A stretch of DNA of 64,000 nt, from NCBI RefSeq assembly GCF_000425805.1, contig NZ_AUED01000012.1, positions 164,100-228,099 of the forward strand. Direction: 5' to 3'. A program made the translations under genes and the position numbers. Shown one piece after another: positions 55,512-64,000 of this stretch. Every line of letters starts with the position of its first letter. Position 1 is the stretch's first letter. Below the pieces are notes generated by a model that saw nothing but the letters and a program-made list of their open reading frames with translations, searched no databases and had not been told where the DNA came from. The stretch comes from Pseudomonas vranovensis DSM 16006 (lineage in GTDB: Bacteria; Pseudomonadota; Gammaproteobacteria; Pseudomonadales; Pseudomonadaceae).

Positions 55512-56108
55512 ATGCTCGCACCTTGGCAGCCGTTGCTGGAGTGGTGGTTCGGATGGGGCACCAGCCCCCAGGACGTCGCTGACGAGAAGAGTACGCTGTG
55601 GTTTGGCAAGCACCACGACGCCGAGGCGCAAGAGCGTTTCGGCGACCTGGTCGAACAAGCCCTGGCCGGCGGTCTGGAAGAGTGGCTGCAAAGCCCGCAG
55701 GGTTGGCTTGGCCTGGTCCTGCTGCTCGACCAGCTGCCGCGTATGATCTACCGCGACACGCCGCGTGCCTTCGATGGCGACCGGCGTGCCCAGGTGCTGG
55801 TGATGCAGGGTCTGGACAAGGCCTGGGACTATCAACTGCTGCCGATCCAGCGGGTGTTCATCCTGCTGGTGCTGGAACATGCCGAAGTGCTGGACTGGCA
55901 GAACGTCAGCATCGAACGCTATCGCTTGTTGCTCGATGCCCAACCCGACAGCGACCGGCGTTTGTTCGAGGGTTTCCTCGATTACGCCGAACAGCACCAG
56001 CGAGTGATTGCCCGCTTTGGTCGGTTCCCGCACCGCAATCTGATCCTGAATCGGCCAAGTACCGATGAAGAGATGGATTTCTTGCTGGAGCCGGGTTCGC
56101 GGTTCTGA
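55512..56108 (+). CDS. DUF924 family protein (198 aa)
   Basis: An all-helical protein of about 180-200 residues of the DUF924 group (LEWWFGWGTSPQD, WGxxK-like FGKHHDAEAQERFGDLVEQA, LLLDQLPRMIYRDTPRAFDGD, RFPHRNLILNRPST). Homologues are widespread but have no settled function. The DQLPR-x-IYRD block is well preserved. It sits 3 bp after fbp and ends at a REP. Confidence 0.85.
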   Translation: MLAPWQPLLEWWFGWGTSPQDVADEKSTLWFGKHHDAEAQERFGDLVEQALAGGLEEWLQSPQGWLGLVLLLDQLPRMIYRDTPRAFDGDRRAQVLVMQGLDKAWDYQLLPIQRVFILLVLEHAEVLDWQNVSIERYRLLLDAQPDSDRRLFEGFLDYAEQHQRVIARFGRFPHRNLILNRPSTDEEMDFLLEPGSRF

Positions 56109-56118
56109 GCTGGATTCA

Positions 56119-56167
56119 ATCGTGGGGCAAGCCCGCTCCTGCCACAGGAGCGGGCTTGCCCCGCGAT
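56119..56167. repeat. REP palindrome between DUF924 gene and chemoreceptor
   Basis: atcgtggggcaagcccgctcctg and caggagcgggcttgccccgcgat around a short loop; convergent position. Confidence 0.85.
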
Positions 56168-56172
56168 CAGTT

Positions 56173-58065
56173 TCAGATCCTGAAACTCCCCACCAGATGC
56201 TTCAACCGCTCGACCTGATGCTCCAGGTCATTGCAGGCACGCAACGTCGCTTGCAGGTTCTCCACCCCTTCCTGATTCAGCGTATTGATCTCGGTAATGT
56301 CGACATTGATCGATTCGACCACGGCCGTCTGCTCTTCAGTGGCGGTGGCCACCGACTGGTTCATGCCATCGATCTCGCCGATACGCTGGGTCACGCTGCC
56401 CAGTCGCTCACCCGCCTGGTTGGCGATCCCTACACTGTGTTCGCTGTGGCTCTGGCTTTCGGTCATGGTGCTGACCGCAACGCGGGCACCGGCCTGCAGT
56501 TCCTCGATGATGCGCTGTACCTGTTGCGCCGAGTCCTGAGTACGGTGGGCCAGGTTGCGGACTTCGTCGGCGACCACGGCAAAGCCGCGGCCGGCTTCAC
56601 CGGCGCGGGCCGCCTCGATGGCGGCATTGAGCGCCAGCAGGTTGGTCTGCTGGGAAATGCCACTGATCACTTCGAGAATCTGGCCGATGTTCACCGTGTT
56701 GGCGTTCAGGGTCTCGATGTTGCCGCACGAATCGCTGATCTTCGCTGACAGCTGGTTCATCACCTCGATGGTCTGCTCGACCACCTGCTGGCCATCGGCA
56801 GCCAGGTTGCGTGCTTCGCTGGAGTGCTGGGAGGCGAGGGCGGCGTTCTGGGCGATTTCCTGGGCAGCGGCACCGAGCTCGTTGATGGCTGCTGCCACGC
56901 TGCTGGTGCGGCTTGATTGCTGGTCGGCATTGAAAATCGACGCGTTGGAGGCGCTCACCACCCGCAGGGCAACTTCGTTGACCTGGCCGCTGGCCGAGGC
57001 CACTTCGCGGATCGACTCGTGGATGCGCTCGACGAAGCGGTTGAATGACTGGCCCAGGCTGCCGAACTCATCCTGGCCGTGAATGGCCAGACGGCGGGTG
57101 AGGTCGCCTTCACCTTCGGCGATATCGTGCATGGCCCGGCCCATCACATGCAGCGGTTCCATCAGCACGCGAATCAGCACGCCGAGCAGGGCGATGATGA
57201 TCAGCACGGCGATCACCGTGGCGATGATGGCCGTGGTGCGCAGCTCGCTGAGCATGGCGAAGGCGAAGTCCTGGTCGAGTTCCAGGGCCACATACCAGTC
57301 CGCCGACGGCACGCCGCTGACCTTGGTGAAAGTGATGAACTGGGCGTTGCCGCCGCGCTCGGTTTCCTTGAGCCCGCTGCCGATCTGCGGGGTGTGCCGA
57401 GGGTAGGCTTCGCTGAGGTTCTTCAGCACAAGCTTCGAATCGGGATGTACCAGGATCTTGCCGTCACCGTTGACGATGAACGCCTGGCCGTGACCGTCGA
57501 AGTTCAGTGCGTTGATGATCGCACTGATGCTGTCCAGGTCGGTGTCGGCACCGTTGATGCCGATCAGTCGGCCCTGGTACTGCACGGGTGTGGCCAGGGT
57601 GATCACCAGCTTGTTCGCCGAGGCCGAGATGTACGGTTCGGTGATGATGGTCTGCCCGGCACTGCTGGCGGCCTTGTACCAGCCCCGTACGCGTGGGTCG
57701 TAGTCCGCGGCGCGGTTGCCCAGCGGCACCGACTGCATGTAGCCGTCCTGGCCGCCGAAATAGGTCAGCAGGAAATTGCTGCCATACACCGGCAAATTGA
57801 GGCTACGAGTCAGGCTGTCTTTGCTGGCGCCATCGACGGCCACCTGCTGGGACAGTGACTGCAGGATCTGGATGCGGCTTTGCAGCCAGATCTGGATGTT
57901 GCTGCTGGTCAGGCTGCCCAGTTCCTGCATCGACGCCTGGGTGTTGGCGAGCAGCGTCTGGCGCTGGCGGTAGTCGTTGAACAGGATGAAGCAGGTAAAG
58001 GCGACAGCAACCACCAGGGCGGCGGCGAGCAGAATCTTGTGGCTGAACTTCAGGTTTTTTGTCAT
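56173..58065 (-). CDS. Methyl-accepting chemotaxis protein with dCache_1 sensor (630 aa)
   Basis: TM1 ([19 protein letters not shown]), a periplasmic dCache domain to about residue 275, TM2 ([22 protein letters not shown]), a HAMP, and a long cytosolic signalling coiled coil ([32 protein letters not shown]). The dCache has Y122, R127, W129, Y145 and D174 in the positions known for amino-acid sensing in PctA, but the position matching its first aspartate is S147. It therefore belongs to the PctA-like group and may bind a different or fewer amino acids. ATG 58065 ([10 protein letters not shown]) is chosen. Ligand unproven. Confidence 0.92.
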   Translation of the reverse strand: MTKNLKFSHKILLAAALVVAVAFTCFILFNDYRQRQTLLANTQASMQELGSLTSSNIQIWLQSRIQILQSLSQQVAVDGASKDSLTRSLNLPVYGSNFLLTYFGGQDGYMQSVPLGNRAADYDPRVRGWYKAASSAGQTIITEPYISASANKLVITLATPVQYQGRLIGINGADTDLDSISAIINALNFDGHGQAFIVNGDGKILVHPDSKLVLKNLSEAYPRHTPQIGSGLKETERGGNAQFITFTKVSGVPSADWYVALELDQDFAFAMLSELRTTAIIATVIAVLIIIALLGVLIRVLMEPLHVMGRAMHDIAEGEGDLTRRLAIHGQDEFGSLGQSFNRFVERIHESIREVASASGQVNEVALRVVSASNASIFNADQQSSRTSSVAAAINELGAAAQEIAQNAALASQHSSEARNLAADGQQVVEQTIEVMNQLSAKISDSCGNIETLNANTVNIGQILEVISGISQQTNLLALNAAIEAARAGEAGRGFAVVADEVRNLAHRTQDSAQQVQRIIEELQAGARVAVSTMTESQSHSEHSVGIANQAGERLGSVTQRIGEIDGMNQSVATATEEQTAVVESINVDITEINTLNQEGVENLQATLRACNDLEHQVERLKHLVGSFRI

Positions 58066-58299
58066 TGCGGAGTCTGTCTGCACAAGGCGGGTCAACGGAG
58101 AGGGCGCGGCAATACGTCGCAGCGCCGTTCTGTGTCGTCCGCTCCAGGCAAAAGATTAGGTCGTTGCAGGTCTATACGACCAAAGGCAGGGATTTGGCGT
58201 CAGGAAAGCGTGCAGCGCCGGGAACCAGAACCCGTTTTTCCCTTCTAAGCTGTCGGTAGGCCACTGCGCCTGCACCCTCATGTCCAGGAGTGACCCTTC

Positions 58300-58554
58300 A
58301 TGTCGTTGCGTTCCCTCGCCCTGCTGTCCTTGTGCGTGTTTCTGACTGCGTGCAACAAGATCAATCAGGAAAACTATTCAAAGATCAAAGCCGGTATGGC
58401 GAAGGCCGAAGTCGAGCAATTGCTTGGCGCCCCCAAGGAGTGCTCCGGCGCACTGGGCATGTCCAGTTGCACCTGGGGTGACGAGAAAACCTTCATCAGC
58501 GTGCAGTACGCCGCCGACAAGGTGCTGATGTACTCCGGGCAGGGACTCAAATGA
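58300..58554 (+). CDS. Small lipoprotein (84 aa)
   Basis: A lipoprotein signal with the lipobox LTAC (MSLRSLALLSLCVFLTAC) is followed by about 65 residues with a BamE/SmpA-like pattern (YSKIKAGMAKAEVEQLLGAPK, then CTWGDEKTFISVQY). The function is not known. The stop overlaps the lipocalin start as ATGA, so the two are translationally coupled. ATG 58300 has AGGAG just upstream. Confidence 0.83.
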   Translation: MSLRSLALLSLCVFLTACNKINQENYSKIKAGMAKAEVEQLLGAPKECSGALGMSSCTWGDEKTFISVQYAADKVLMYSGQGLK

Positions 58555-59126
58555 AACGGCTACACCTGCTGCTGGCCCTGTGCGCCGGCTTGATCCTGGG
58601 TGGCTGTGCCAACTCGGGAACGGGCCCGGTACCGCCCAAGACCGTCGAAAAGGTCGACCTCAAGCGTTATCAGGGCAAATGGTTCGAACTGGCGCGTCTG
58701 CCGATGTACTTCCAGCGCGACTGCGCCCAGTCCGAGGCGCACTACAACCTCAAGCCTGACGGTACGATGGGTGTGCTCAACCGCTGCATGACCCTTGAAG
58801 GCGAATGGCAGGAAGCCAGCGGCACTGCCTCGCCGCAGGAGCCAGGCAAGACCGACAAGCTCTGGGTAACATTCGACAACTGGTTCTCGAAAGTGCTGCC
58901 GGGTGGCATCAAGGGCGACTATTGGGTGCTCTACATCGGCGACGACTACCAGACCGCGCTGGTCGGTAATCCGGATCGCAAGTACTTGTGGATCCTGTCG
59001 CGCAAGCCGGTGATCCCGGCGCTGGAGCGCGAGAGCCTGCTGGCCAAGGCACGCCAGCAGGGGTATGACACGACCCGCCTGATCTGGCGGGTGTCGGACC
59101 GGGACATGGTGGCGCACAAGCGCTGA
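58551..59126 (+). CDS. blc: Blc-type outer-membrane lipocalin (191 aa)
   Basis: A lipobox in LILGGCANSG predicts a lipid-anchored protein. The lipocalin motif GKWFELARLPMYFQRDC and the strand pattern YWVLYIGDDYQTALVGNPDRKYLWILSRKP are clear. Bacterial Blc binds lysophospholipids or fatty acids and is linked to membrane stress. The length of 191 is usual. The gene ends near a repeat cluster before hutF. Confidence 0.92.
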   Translation: MKRLHLLLALCAGLILGGCANSGTGPVPPKTVEKVDLKRYQGKWFELARLPMYFQRDCAQSEAHYNLKPDGTMGVLNRCMTLEGEWQEASGTASPQEPGKTDKLWVTFDNWFSKVLPGGIKGDYWVLYIGDDYQTALVGNPDRKYLWILSRKPVIPALERESLLAKARQQGYDTTRLIWRVSDRDMVAHKR

Positions 59127-59190
59127 TGGCTGTGGGAGCAGCGGTGCGGGTATTCCAGGCTGTGAATATTTGATGGTTGGACGGGCCTCT

Positions 59191-59257
59191 TGCGGGGCAA
59201 GTCGAGACGTCGCACCGCCGCTCCCACAGGATTTGTAGGAGCGGGCTTGCCCCGCGA
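59191..59257. repeat. Composite repeat: second-type segment joined to REP half
   Basis: tgcggggcaagtcgagacgtcgcaccgccgct (59191-59222) is the inverse of the 18998-19030 repeat. It is followed by the right half of a standard REP (taggagcgggcttgccccgcga). The two units appear to share arms. Confidence 0.6.
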
Positions 59258-59262
59258 TCCGC

Positions 59263-60627
59263 TTACCCCAGCAACGTGCGCAGTACCCCGGCGAACGCCC
59301 GGGCACTCTCTTCCTCATCGGCATGGCGCCCCTGGCGCACTACCCACGTGCCGTTGACCATCACATCCCGCACCTGGCGATCGCCGCCGGCAAACAACCA
59401 GCGGTTGAGGATGCCGTCGTCACTGGCAGTGGCCAGGTACGGATCGTTGCCGTCGAGCACCAGCCAGTCAGCCCGTTTGCCCACCGCCAGCTCGCCTATC
59501 GGCTGCCCCAGCGCCTGGGCGCCGCCACTCAAGGCTGCGTCATACAAGGTGCGTCCGACCATCGGCTGATCGCCCCGGTACAGGCGATTGCGGCGCTGGT
59601 CGCGCAGGCGCTGGCCATATTCGAGCCAGCGCAGCTCTTCGACCACGCTCAGTGACACATGGCTGTCTGAGCCGATGCCCAGGCGACCGCCCTGGGCCAG
59701 GTAGTCTACCGCCGGGAAGATGCCGTCACCCAGGTTGGCCTCGGTGGTCAGGCACAGGCCGGCAACGGCACCGCTGCGGGCCATCAGTTGCACTTCATCG
59801 GGTTCGGCATGGGTGGCGTGGACCAGGCACCAGCGCGGGTCGACTTCGGTGTTTTCGAACAACCACTGCAAGGGCCGGCGCCCGCTCCAGCTCAGGCAGT
59901 CGTCGACTTCCTTCTGTTGCTCGGCAATGTGGATATGCACCGGGCAGCCTTTGTCGCTGGCCGCCAGTACCTGGGCAACCTGCTCCGGCGTCACTGCGCG
60001 CAGGGAGTGAAAGCACAGGCCCAGCCGTTGTGCCGGTTGGCGGGTCAGTTGCGGCACCAGTCGCGCCTGCAGGTCCAGATACTGCTCGGTGCTGTTGATA
60101 AAGCGCCGTTGGCCTTCATTGGGGGCCTGGCCGCCGAACCCCGAATGGCTGTAGAGCACGGGCAGCAGGGTCAGGCCGATGCCGCTGCTGCTGGCCGCCT
60201 GGCTGATGCGCAGCGACAACTCGGCAGGGTCGGCATAGGCTTGACCCTGGGTGTCATGGTGAACGTAGTGGAATTCGGCGACCGAGGTGTAGCCGGCCTT
60301 GAGCATCTCGATGTATAGCTGGCGGGCGATGACCTGCAACTGCTCGGGGCTGATCTTGCCGACCAGTCGGTACATCAGCTCGCGCCAGGTCCAGAAGCTG
60401 TCATTGGGGTTGCCGGCGACTTCGGCAAGCCCGGCCATGGCGCGTTGGAAGGCATGGGAGTGCAGGTTGGGCATGCCCGGCAGCAGCGGGCCTGCCAGGC
60501 GTTCGGCACCTTGGGCCGAGCCGCCAGGCTGAATGCGTGCCAGTAGGCCATCGGCGCCGACCTCGATACGGACGTTTTCGGCCCAACCCGTAGGCAGCAA
60601 AGCGCGCTCGGCAAAGAAGACGGACAT
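59263..60627 (-). CDS. hutF: Formimidoylglutamate deiminase (454 aa)
   Basis: An amidohydrolase that turns N-formimidoyl-glutamate into N-formylglutamate in the five-step histidine pathway. The metal HxH motif is MPNLHSHAFQRAM; further motifs are GIGSDSHVSLSVVEELRWLEYGQRL and the C-terminal GKRADWLVLDGNDPY. ATG 60627 (MSVFFAERALLPTGW) gives 454 residues. It is divergent from hutC, with a HutC-type operator between them. Confidence 0.95.
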   Translation of the reverse strand: MSVFFAERALLPTGWAENVRIEVGADGLLARIQPGGSAQGAERLAGPLLPGMPNLHSHAFQRAMAGLAEVAGNPNDSFWTWRELMYRLVGKISPEQLQVIARQLYIEMLKAGYTSVAEFHYVHHDTQGQAYADPAELSLRISQAASSSGIGLTLLPVLYSHSGFGGQAPNEGQRRFINSTEQYLDLQARLVPQLTRQPAQRLGLCFHSLRAVTPEQVAQVLAASDKGCPVHIHIAEQQKEVDDCLSWSGRRPLQWLFENTEVDPRWCLVHATHAEPDEVQLMARSGAVAGLCLTTEANLGDGIFPAVDYLAQGGRLGIGSDSHVSLSVVEELRWLEYGQRLRDQRRNRLYRGDQPMVGRTLYDAALSGGAQALGQPIGELAVGKRADWLVLDGNDPYLATASDDGILNRWLFAGGDRQVRDVMVNGTWVVRQGRHADEEESARAFAGVLRTLLG

Positions 60628-60652
60628 CGACCCACACCTCATTGTGATTATT

Positions 60653-60662
60653 TGTATATACA
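60653..60662. promoter_or_regulatory. Probable HutC operator between hutF and hutC
   Basis: TGTATATACA is a perfect palindrome matching TGTA-N2-TACA, which is the HutC consensus I recall from Pseudomonas. A further ATATACA follows at once, so the site may be extended to 60668. Confidence 0.75.
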
Positions 60663-60733
60663 TATACAGACGTTTGCCTGCTGGGTAAACTCCGGCAAGC
60701 TACCGTTCATTCAACCGAACAAGGATATCTTCC

Positions 60734-61480
60734 GTGCCGACACCTCCTGTCTCCGCGCTGGTTGCCCAGATGGGCGAGGGTCCGGCGCCGCTGTATGCCC
60801 GGGTCAAGCAGATGATTGCCCAACAGATCCAGAATGGCAGCTGGCCGCCGCACCATCGGGTGCCGTCGGAAAGCGAACTGGTCACCCAGCTGGGTTTCAG
60901 CCGCATGACCATCAACCGCGCCTTGCGTGAGCTGACCGCCGAAGGATTGTTGGTGCGCATGCAAGGCGTGGGGACCTTCGTGGCCGAGCCCAAGACCCGC
61001 TCGGCGCTGTTCGAGGTCAACAACATTGCCGACGAGATCGCGGTCCGTGGTCATGAGCACAGTTGCAAGGTGGTGATCCTGGCCGAGGAGGCCGCCGGTT
61101 CCGAGCGCGCCCTGGCCCTGGACATGCGCGAAGGCCAGCGAGTGTTCCATTCTTTGATCGTGCATTACGAAAACGGCATTGCCGTGCAGATCGAAGACCG
61201 CTTCGTCAATGCAGCGGTCGCACCCGATTACCTCAAGCAGGACTTCACCCGGCAAACTCCCTACGCCTATTTGTCCCAGGTCGCACCGCTGACCGAAGGC
61301 GAGCATGTGGTCGAGGCGATTCTGGCCGAGCCGGAAGAATGCCGCCTGCTGCAAATCGAACAGAGCGAGCCGTGCCTGCTGATCCGCCGCCGCACCTGGT
61401 CGGGCCGCGTGCCGGTCACGGCGGCTCGCCTGATTCACCCCGGTTCCCGTCACCGTCTGGAAGGACGCTTCAGCAAATGA
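60734..61480 (+). CDS. hutC: HutC, GntR-family histidine utilisation repressor (248 aa)
   Basis: An N-terminal GntR winged helix (PLYARVKQMIAQQIQNGSWPP, VPSESELVTQLGFSRMTINRAL) and a C-terminal UTRA domain that binds urocanate. The length of 248 is typical. It is translated into hutD by an ATGA overlap and is expected to bind the TGTA-N2-TACA sites in this region. Confidence 0.94.
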   Translation: MPTPPVSALVAQMGEGPAPLYARVKQMIAQQIQNGSWPPHHRVPSESELVTQLGFSRMTINRALRELTAEGLLVRMQGVGTFVAEPKTRSALFEVNNIADEIAVRGHEHSCKVVILAEEAAGSERALALDMREGQRVFHSLIVHYENGIAVQIEDRFVNAAVAPDYLKQDFTRQTPYAYLSQVAPLTEGEHVVEAILAEPEECRLLQIEQSEPCLLIRRRTWSGRVPVTAARLIHPGSRHRLEGRFSK

Positions 61481-62049
61481 GCCAGTTGCAGGTTTTACGC
61501 GCCAAAGACTACCCCCGCATGCCGTGGAAGAACGGTGGCGGCAGTACTGAAGAAATCACCCGCGATGCGGGTGTGGGCCTGGACGGCTTCGGCTGGCGCC
61601 TGTCGATAGCCGATATCGCCGAGTCGGGCGGTTTTTCCAGCTTCGCCGGTTACCAGCGGATCATCACCGTGCTCGAAGGCGAGGGTATGCGCCTGCTGGT
61701 CGATGGCCAGCCCACAAGGCCGCTGTTGCCGTTCGATGCCTTTGCCTTCAGGGGTGAGAGCCAGGTCAGTTGCACGTTGCTTGGTGCCTCGATTCGCGAC
61801 TTCAACCTGATCTACGCCCCCGAGCGTTACCAGGCTCGCCTGCAATGGCTCGACGGCACTCAACGGGCATTCAGCTCGGCCTCGACCGTGCTGCTGTTCG
61901 CGGTTTCTGCCCAGGTGGACGTCGCCGTAGCCGGGCAGGGGGAGCACCGACTTGGTCGCTACGATTGCCTGCAGCTTGAAGGCAACCACAGCCTGCAGAC
62001 GATCAACATACAAGGCCGCTGCTGCCTGATCGAGCTGTCCCCGCACTGA
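61477..62049 (+). CDS. hutD: HutD family protein (190 aa)
   Basis: A cupin-like protein with the family start PRMPWKNGGGSTEEI (residues ~14-28) and later FGWRLSIADIAESGGFSSFAGYQRIITVLEG. HutD is found in many Pseudomonas hut operons and limits overactive hut expression; the molecular basis is unclear. It overlaps hutC by 4 bp and ends at a terminator-like stem before hutU. Confidence 0.92.
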   Translation: MSQLQVLRAKDYPRMPWKNGGGSTEEITRDAGVGLDGFGWRLSIADIAESGGFSSFAGYQRIITVLEGEGMRLLVDGQPTRPLLPFDAFAFRGESQVSCTLLGASIRDFNLIYAPERYQARLQWLDGTQRAFSSASTVLLFAVSAQVDVAVAGQGEHRLGRYDCLQLEGNHSLQTINIQGRCCLIELSPH

Positions 62050-62054
62050 AGACG

Positions 62055-62092
62055 TAACAGCCTCGGGCCACATACGGTGGCCGGGGCTGTTA
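62055..62092 (+). terminator. Stem-loop after hutD
   Basis: taacagcc-cgggccac / ggtggccggggctgtta stem beginning 6 bases past hutD. No clear T-run follows. Confidence 0.6.
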
Positions 62093-62105
62093 CCGATTGA
62101 CCCGA

Positions 62106-62122
62106 AGTGGTGCAACGCCACT
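62106..62122. promoter_or_regulatory. Inverted repeat upstream of hutU, possible activator site
   Basis: AGTGG-N7-CCACT lies about 148 bp before the inferred hutU start point, a usual distance for an enhancer site. Which activator could use it (CbrB or NtrC) is not clear. Confidence 0.4.
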
Positions 62123-62236
62123 GGTCGGCTTCTCCTTCCGAAAAACACCGCCCAAAAAAATATTTCAGACCTTGTCCAAGGCCTGCGGGGCTTTAGCGCC
62201 TGCATCAGCGCCGCTTGAAGGACGCGTGCGAGAAGT

Positions 62237-62251
62237 TGGCATTTCAATTGC
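62237..62251 (+). promoter_or_regulatory. Sigma-54 promoter of hutU
   Basis: TGGCATTTCAATTGC has GG-N10-GC and matches TGGCAY-N5-TTGC. It lies ~97 bp before the hutU start codon. Confidence 0.8.
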
Positions 62252-62258
62252 CTATGCT

Positions 62259-62268
62259 TGTACATACA
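62259..62268. promoter_or_regulatory. Probable HutC operator at the hutU start point
   Basis: TGTACATACA matches TGTA-N2-TACA and begins about 8 bases past the -12 element, so it covers the inferred start point of hutU. A repressor bound here would block initiation. Confidence 0.72.
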
Positions 62269-62347
62269 AGTAAATATGTGTTTGTATAAGTCCATGACAC
62301 ACCCAATGCCTGGGTTGGTTTGGACTGATCGCTTAGGAGCCATTTCC

Positions 62348-64000
62348 GTGACTGACAACAATTTCAAAAAATTCCGTGACGTCGAAATCCGCGCAGCCCG
62401 CGGCAACAAGCTCACCGCCAAAAGCTGGCTGACTGAAGCCCCGCTGCGCATGCTGATGAACAACCTCGACCCGGAAGTGGCAGAGAACCCCAAGGAGCTG
62501 GTGGTTTATGGCGGCATCGGCCGCGCTGCACGCAACTGGGAGTGCTACGACAAGATCGTCGAGAGCCTCACCAACCTGAACGACGACGAAACCCTGCTGG
62601 TGCAGTCGGGCAAGCCGGTCGGCGTGTTCAAGACCCACAGCAACGCCCCGCGCGTGCTGATCGCCAACTCCAACCTGGTGCCGCACTGGGCCAACTGGGA
62701 ACACTTCAACGAACTGGATGCCAAGGGCCTGGCCATGTACGGCCAGATGACCGCCGGCAGCTGGATCTACATCGGCAGCCAGGGCATCGTCCAGGGCACC
62801 TACGAAACCTTCGTCGAAGCCGGTCGCCAGCACTACAACGGCAGCCTCAAGGGCAAGTGGGTACTGACCGCAGGCCTGGGCGGCATGGGCGGTGCCCAGC
62901 CACTGGCCGCGACCCTGGCCGGTGCCTGCTCGCTGAACATCGAATGCCAGCAGAGCCGCATCGACTTCCGCCTGAGCAGCCGCTATGTCGACGAGCAAGC
63001 CAAGGACCTGGACGACGCCCTGGCCCGTATCGCCAAGTACACCGCCGAAGGCAAGGCCATCTCCATCGCCCTGCTGGGCAACGCCGCCGAAATCCTGCCG
63101 GAACTGGTCAAGCGTGGCGTGCGTCCCGACATGGTCACCGACCAGACCAGCGCCCACGACCCACTGAACGGCTACCTGCCAGCCGGCTGGACCTGGGAAC
63201 AGTACCGCGACCGCGCCCAGACCGACCCGGCTGCCGTGGTCAAGGCTGCCAAGCAATCGATGGCCGTACACGTCCAGGCCATGCTCGATTTCCAGAAGCA
63301 GGGCATCCCGACCTTCGACTATGGCAACAACATTCGCCAGATGGCCAAGGAAGAAGGCGTCAGCAATGCCTTTGACTTCCCGGGTTTCGTACCGGCCTAC
63401 ATCCGTCCGCTGTTCTGCCGCGGTATCGGTCCGTTCCGCTGGGCGGCACTGTCGGGCAACGCTGAAGACATCTACAAGACCGACGCCAAGGTCAAGGAAC
63501 TGATCGCCGACGACGCCCACCTGCACAACTGGCTGGACATGGCGCGCGAGCGCATCAGCTTCCAGGGACTGCCGGCACGTATCTGCTGGGTTGGCCTGGG
63601 CCTGCGCGCCAAACTGGGCCTGGCCTTCAACGAAATGGTCCGCAGCGGCGAGCTGTCGGCGCCGATCGTCATCGGCCGCGACCACCTGGACTCGGGCTCG
63701 GTGTCCAGCCCCAACCGCGAGACCGAGTCGATGCAGGATGGCTCCGACGCCGTCTCCGACTGGCCACTGCTCAACGCCCTGCTCAATACCGCCAGCGGCG
63801 CGACCTGGGTTTCGCTGCACCACGGTGGCGGCGTCGGCATGGGCTTCTCCCAGCACTCGGGCATGGTGATCGTCTGCGACGGTACCGATGAAGCGGCCGA
63901 GCGTATCGCTCGCGTACTGCACAACGACCCGGCCACCGGCGTCATGCGTCACGCCGATGCCGGCTACCAGATCGCCATCGACTGCGCCAAGGAACAAGGC
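62348..64000 (+). CDS. hutU: Urocanase, cut by the window edge (551 codons seen)
   Basis: Converts urocanate to imidazolone propionate with tightly bound NAD. The family sequence is well preserved ([37 protein letters not shown], then [20 protein letters not shown]). The start is GTG 62348 ([15 protein letters not shown]), the first plausible start. The frame is open to the right edge; by comparison with known urocanases about eight residues are missing. The gene lies under a sigma-54 promoter and a HutC-type operator. Confidence 0.95.
   Translation, partial: MTDNNFKKFRDVEIRAARGNKLTAKSWLTEAPLRMLMNNLDPEVAENPKELVVYGGIGRAARNWECYDKIVESLTNLNDDETLLVQSGKPVGVFKTHSNAPRVLIANSNLVPHWANWEHFNELDAKGLAMYGQMTAGSWIYIGSQGIVQGTYETFVEAGRQHYNGSLKGKWVLTAGLGGMGGAQPLAATLAGACSLNIECQQSRIDFRLSSRYVDEQAKDLDDALARIAKYTAEGKAISIALLGNAAEILPELVKRGVRPDMVTDQTSAHDPLNGYLPAGWTWEQYRDRAQTDPAAVVKAAKQSMAVHVQAMLDFQKQGIPTFDYGNNIRQMAKEEGVSNAFDFPGFVPAYIRPLFCRGIGPFRWAALSGNAEDIYKTDAKVKELIADDAHLHNWLDMARERISFQGLPARICWVGLGLRAKLGLAFNEMVRSGELSAPIVIGRDHLDSGSVSSPNRETESMQDGSDAVSDWPLLNALLNTASGATWVSLHHGGGVGMGFSQHSGMVIVCDGTDEAAERIARVLHNDPATGVMRHADAGYQIAIDCAKEQG

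Noticed and set aside
62333..63997. A 554-codon open frame on the minus strand at the right edge
   Set aside because: Antisense of the urocanase gene, which is fully recognisable on the plus strand.

Overview
The window looks like chromosomal DNA of a fluorescent Pseudomonas, most likely of the P. putida group. This rests on the GC-rich sequence, the many 'atcgcggggcaagcccgctcc' REP palindromes between genes, and gene neighbourhoods typical of Pseudomonas: nhaP2-mscK-selO, betIBA/betT, yibQ-ctpA-envC-gpmI-rhodanese-grxC-secB-trmL, ntrBC-glnA-thiI-typA and the hut locus. I saw no rRNA, tRNA, insertion sequence, prophage or CRISPR array. The species cannot be fixed from this sequence alone.

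Layout. 1-2566: the end of a YgiW-type OB-fold protein, then a divergent MFS exporter and LysR regulator pair. 2571-17399: one leftward operon of 17 tightly packed genes that forms an aryl polyene (APE) type II polyketide pathway. It has a chain-length factor, two acyltransferases, two ACPs, an acyl-AMP ligase fused to a dehydratase, a glycosyltransferase, a MIO ammonia-lyase, a thioesterase, LolA-like, MMPL and lipoprotein export parts, two ketosynthases, a dehydratase and a ketoreductase. 17711-25688: an orphan ParA ATPase, thioredoxin 2, SelO, the MscK channel and the NhaP2 antiporter. 25897-28086: a solitary 729-residue predicted toxin with a DUF6543-like N-terminus and an R-S-E ADP-ribosyltransferase C-terminus. 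28144-34515: choline uptake and oxidation to glycine betaine (betA, betB, betI and divergent betT). 34645-42905: a family-3 solute-binding protein, then cell-envelope and housekeeping genes.

43140-47441 carries nitrogen control: ntrC, ntrB and glnA, with a sigma-54 promoter and two NtrC sites upstream of glnA. 47774-56108 holds thiI, typA, a YkgJ-type cysteine cluster protein, glgP, fbp and a DUF924 gene. 56173-59126 holds a dCache chemoreceptor and a lipoprotein/lipocalin pair. 59263 to the end is the start of the histidine utilisation locus (hutF, hutC, hutD, hutU), with two TGTA-N2-TACA operators and a sigma-54 promoter before hutU. hutU is cut by the window edge.

The items most worth a second look are the ADP-ribosyltransferase toxin without a visible immunity gene; the APE cluster with its ApeH-ApeI fusion and an ammonia-lyase whose selectivity residues fit neither HAL, TAL nor PAL; a cysteine-free rhodanese; a chemoreceptor with a one-residue deviation in the amino-acid-binding motif; and the head-to-head overlap of the trmL start codon with its divergent neighbour.
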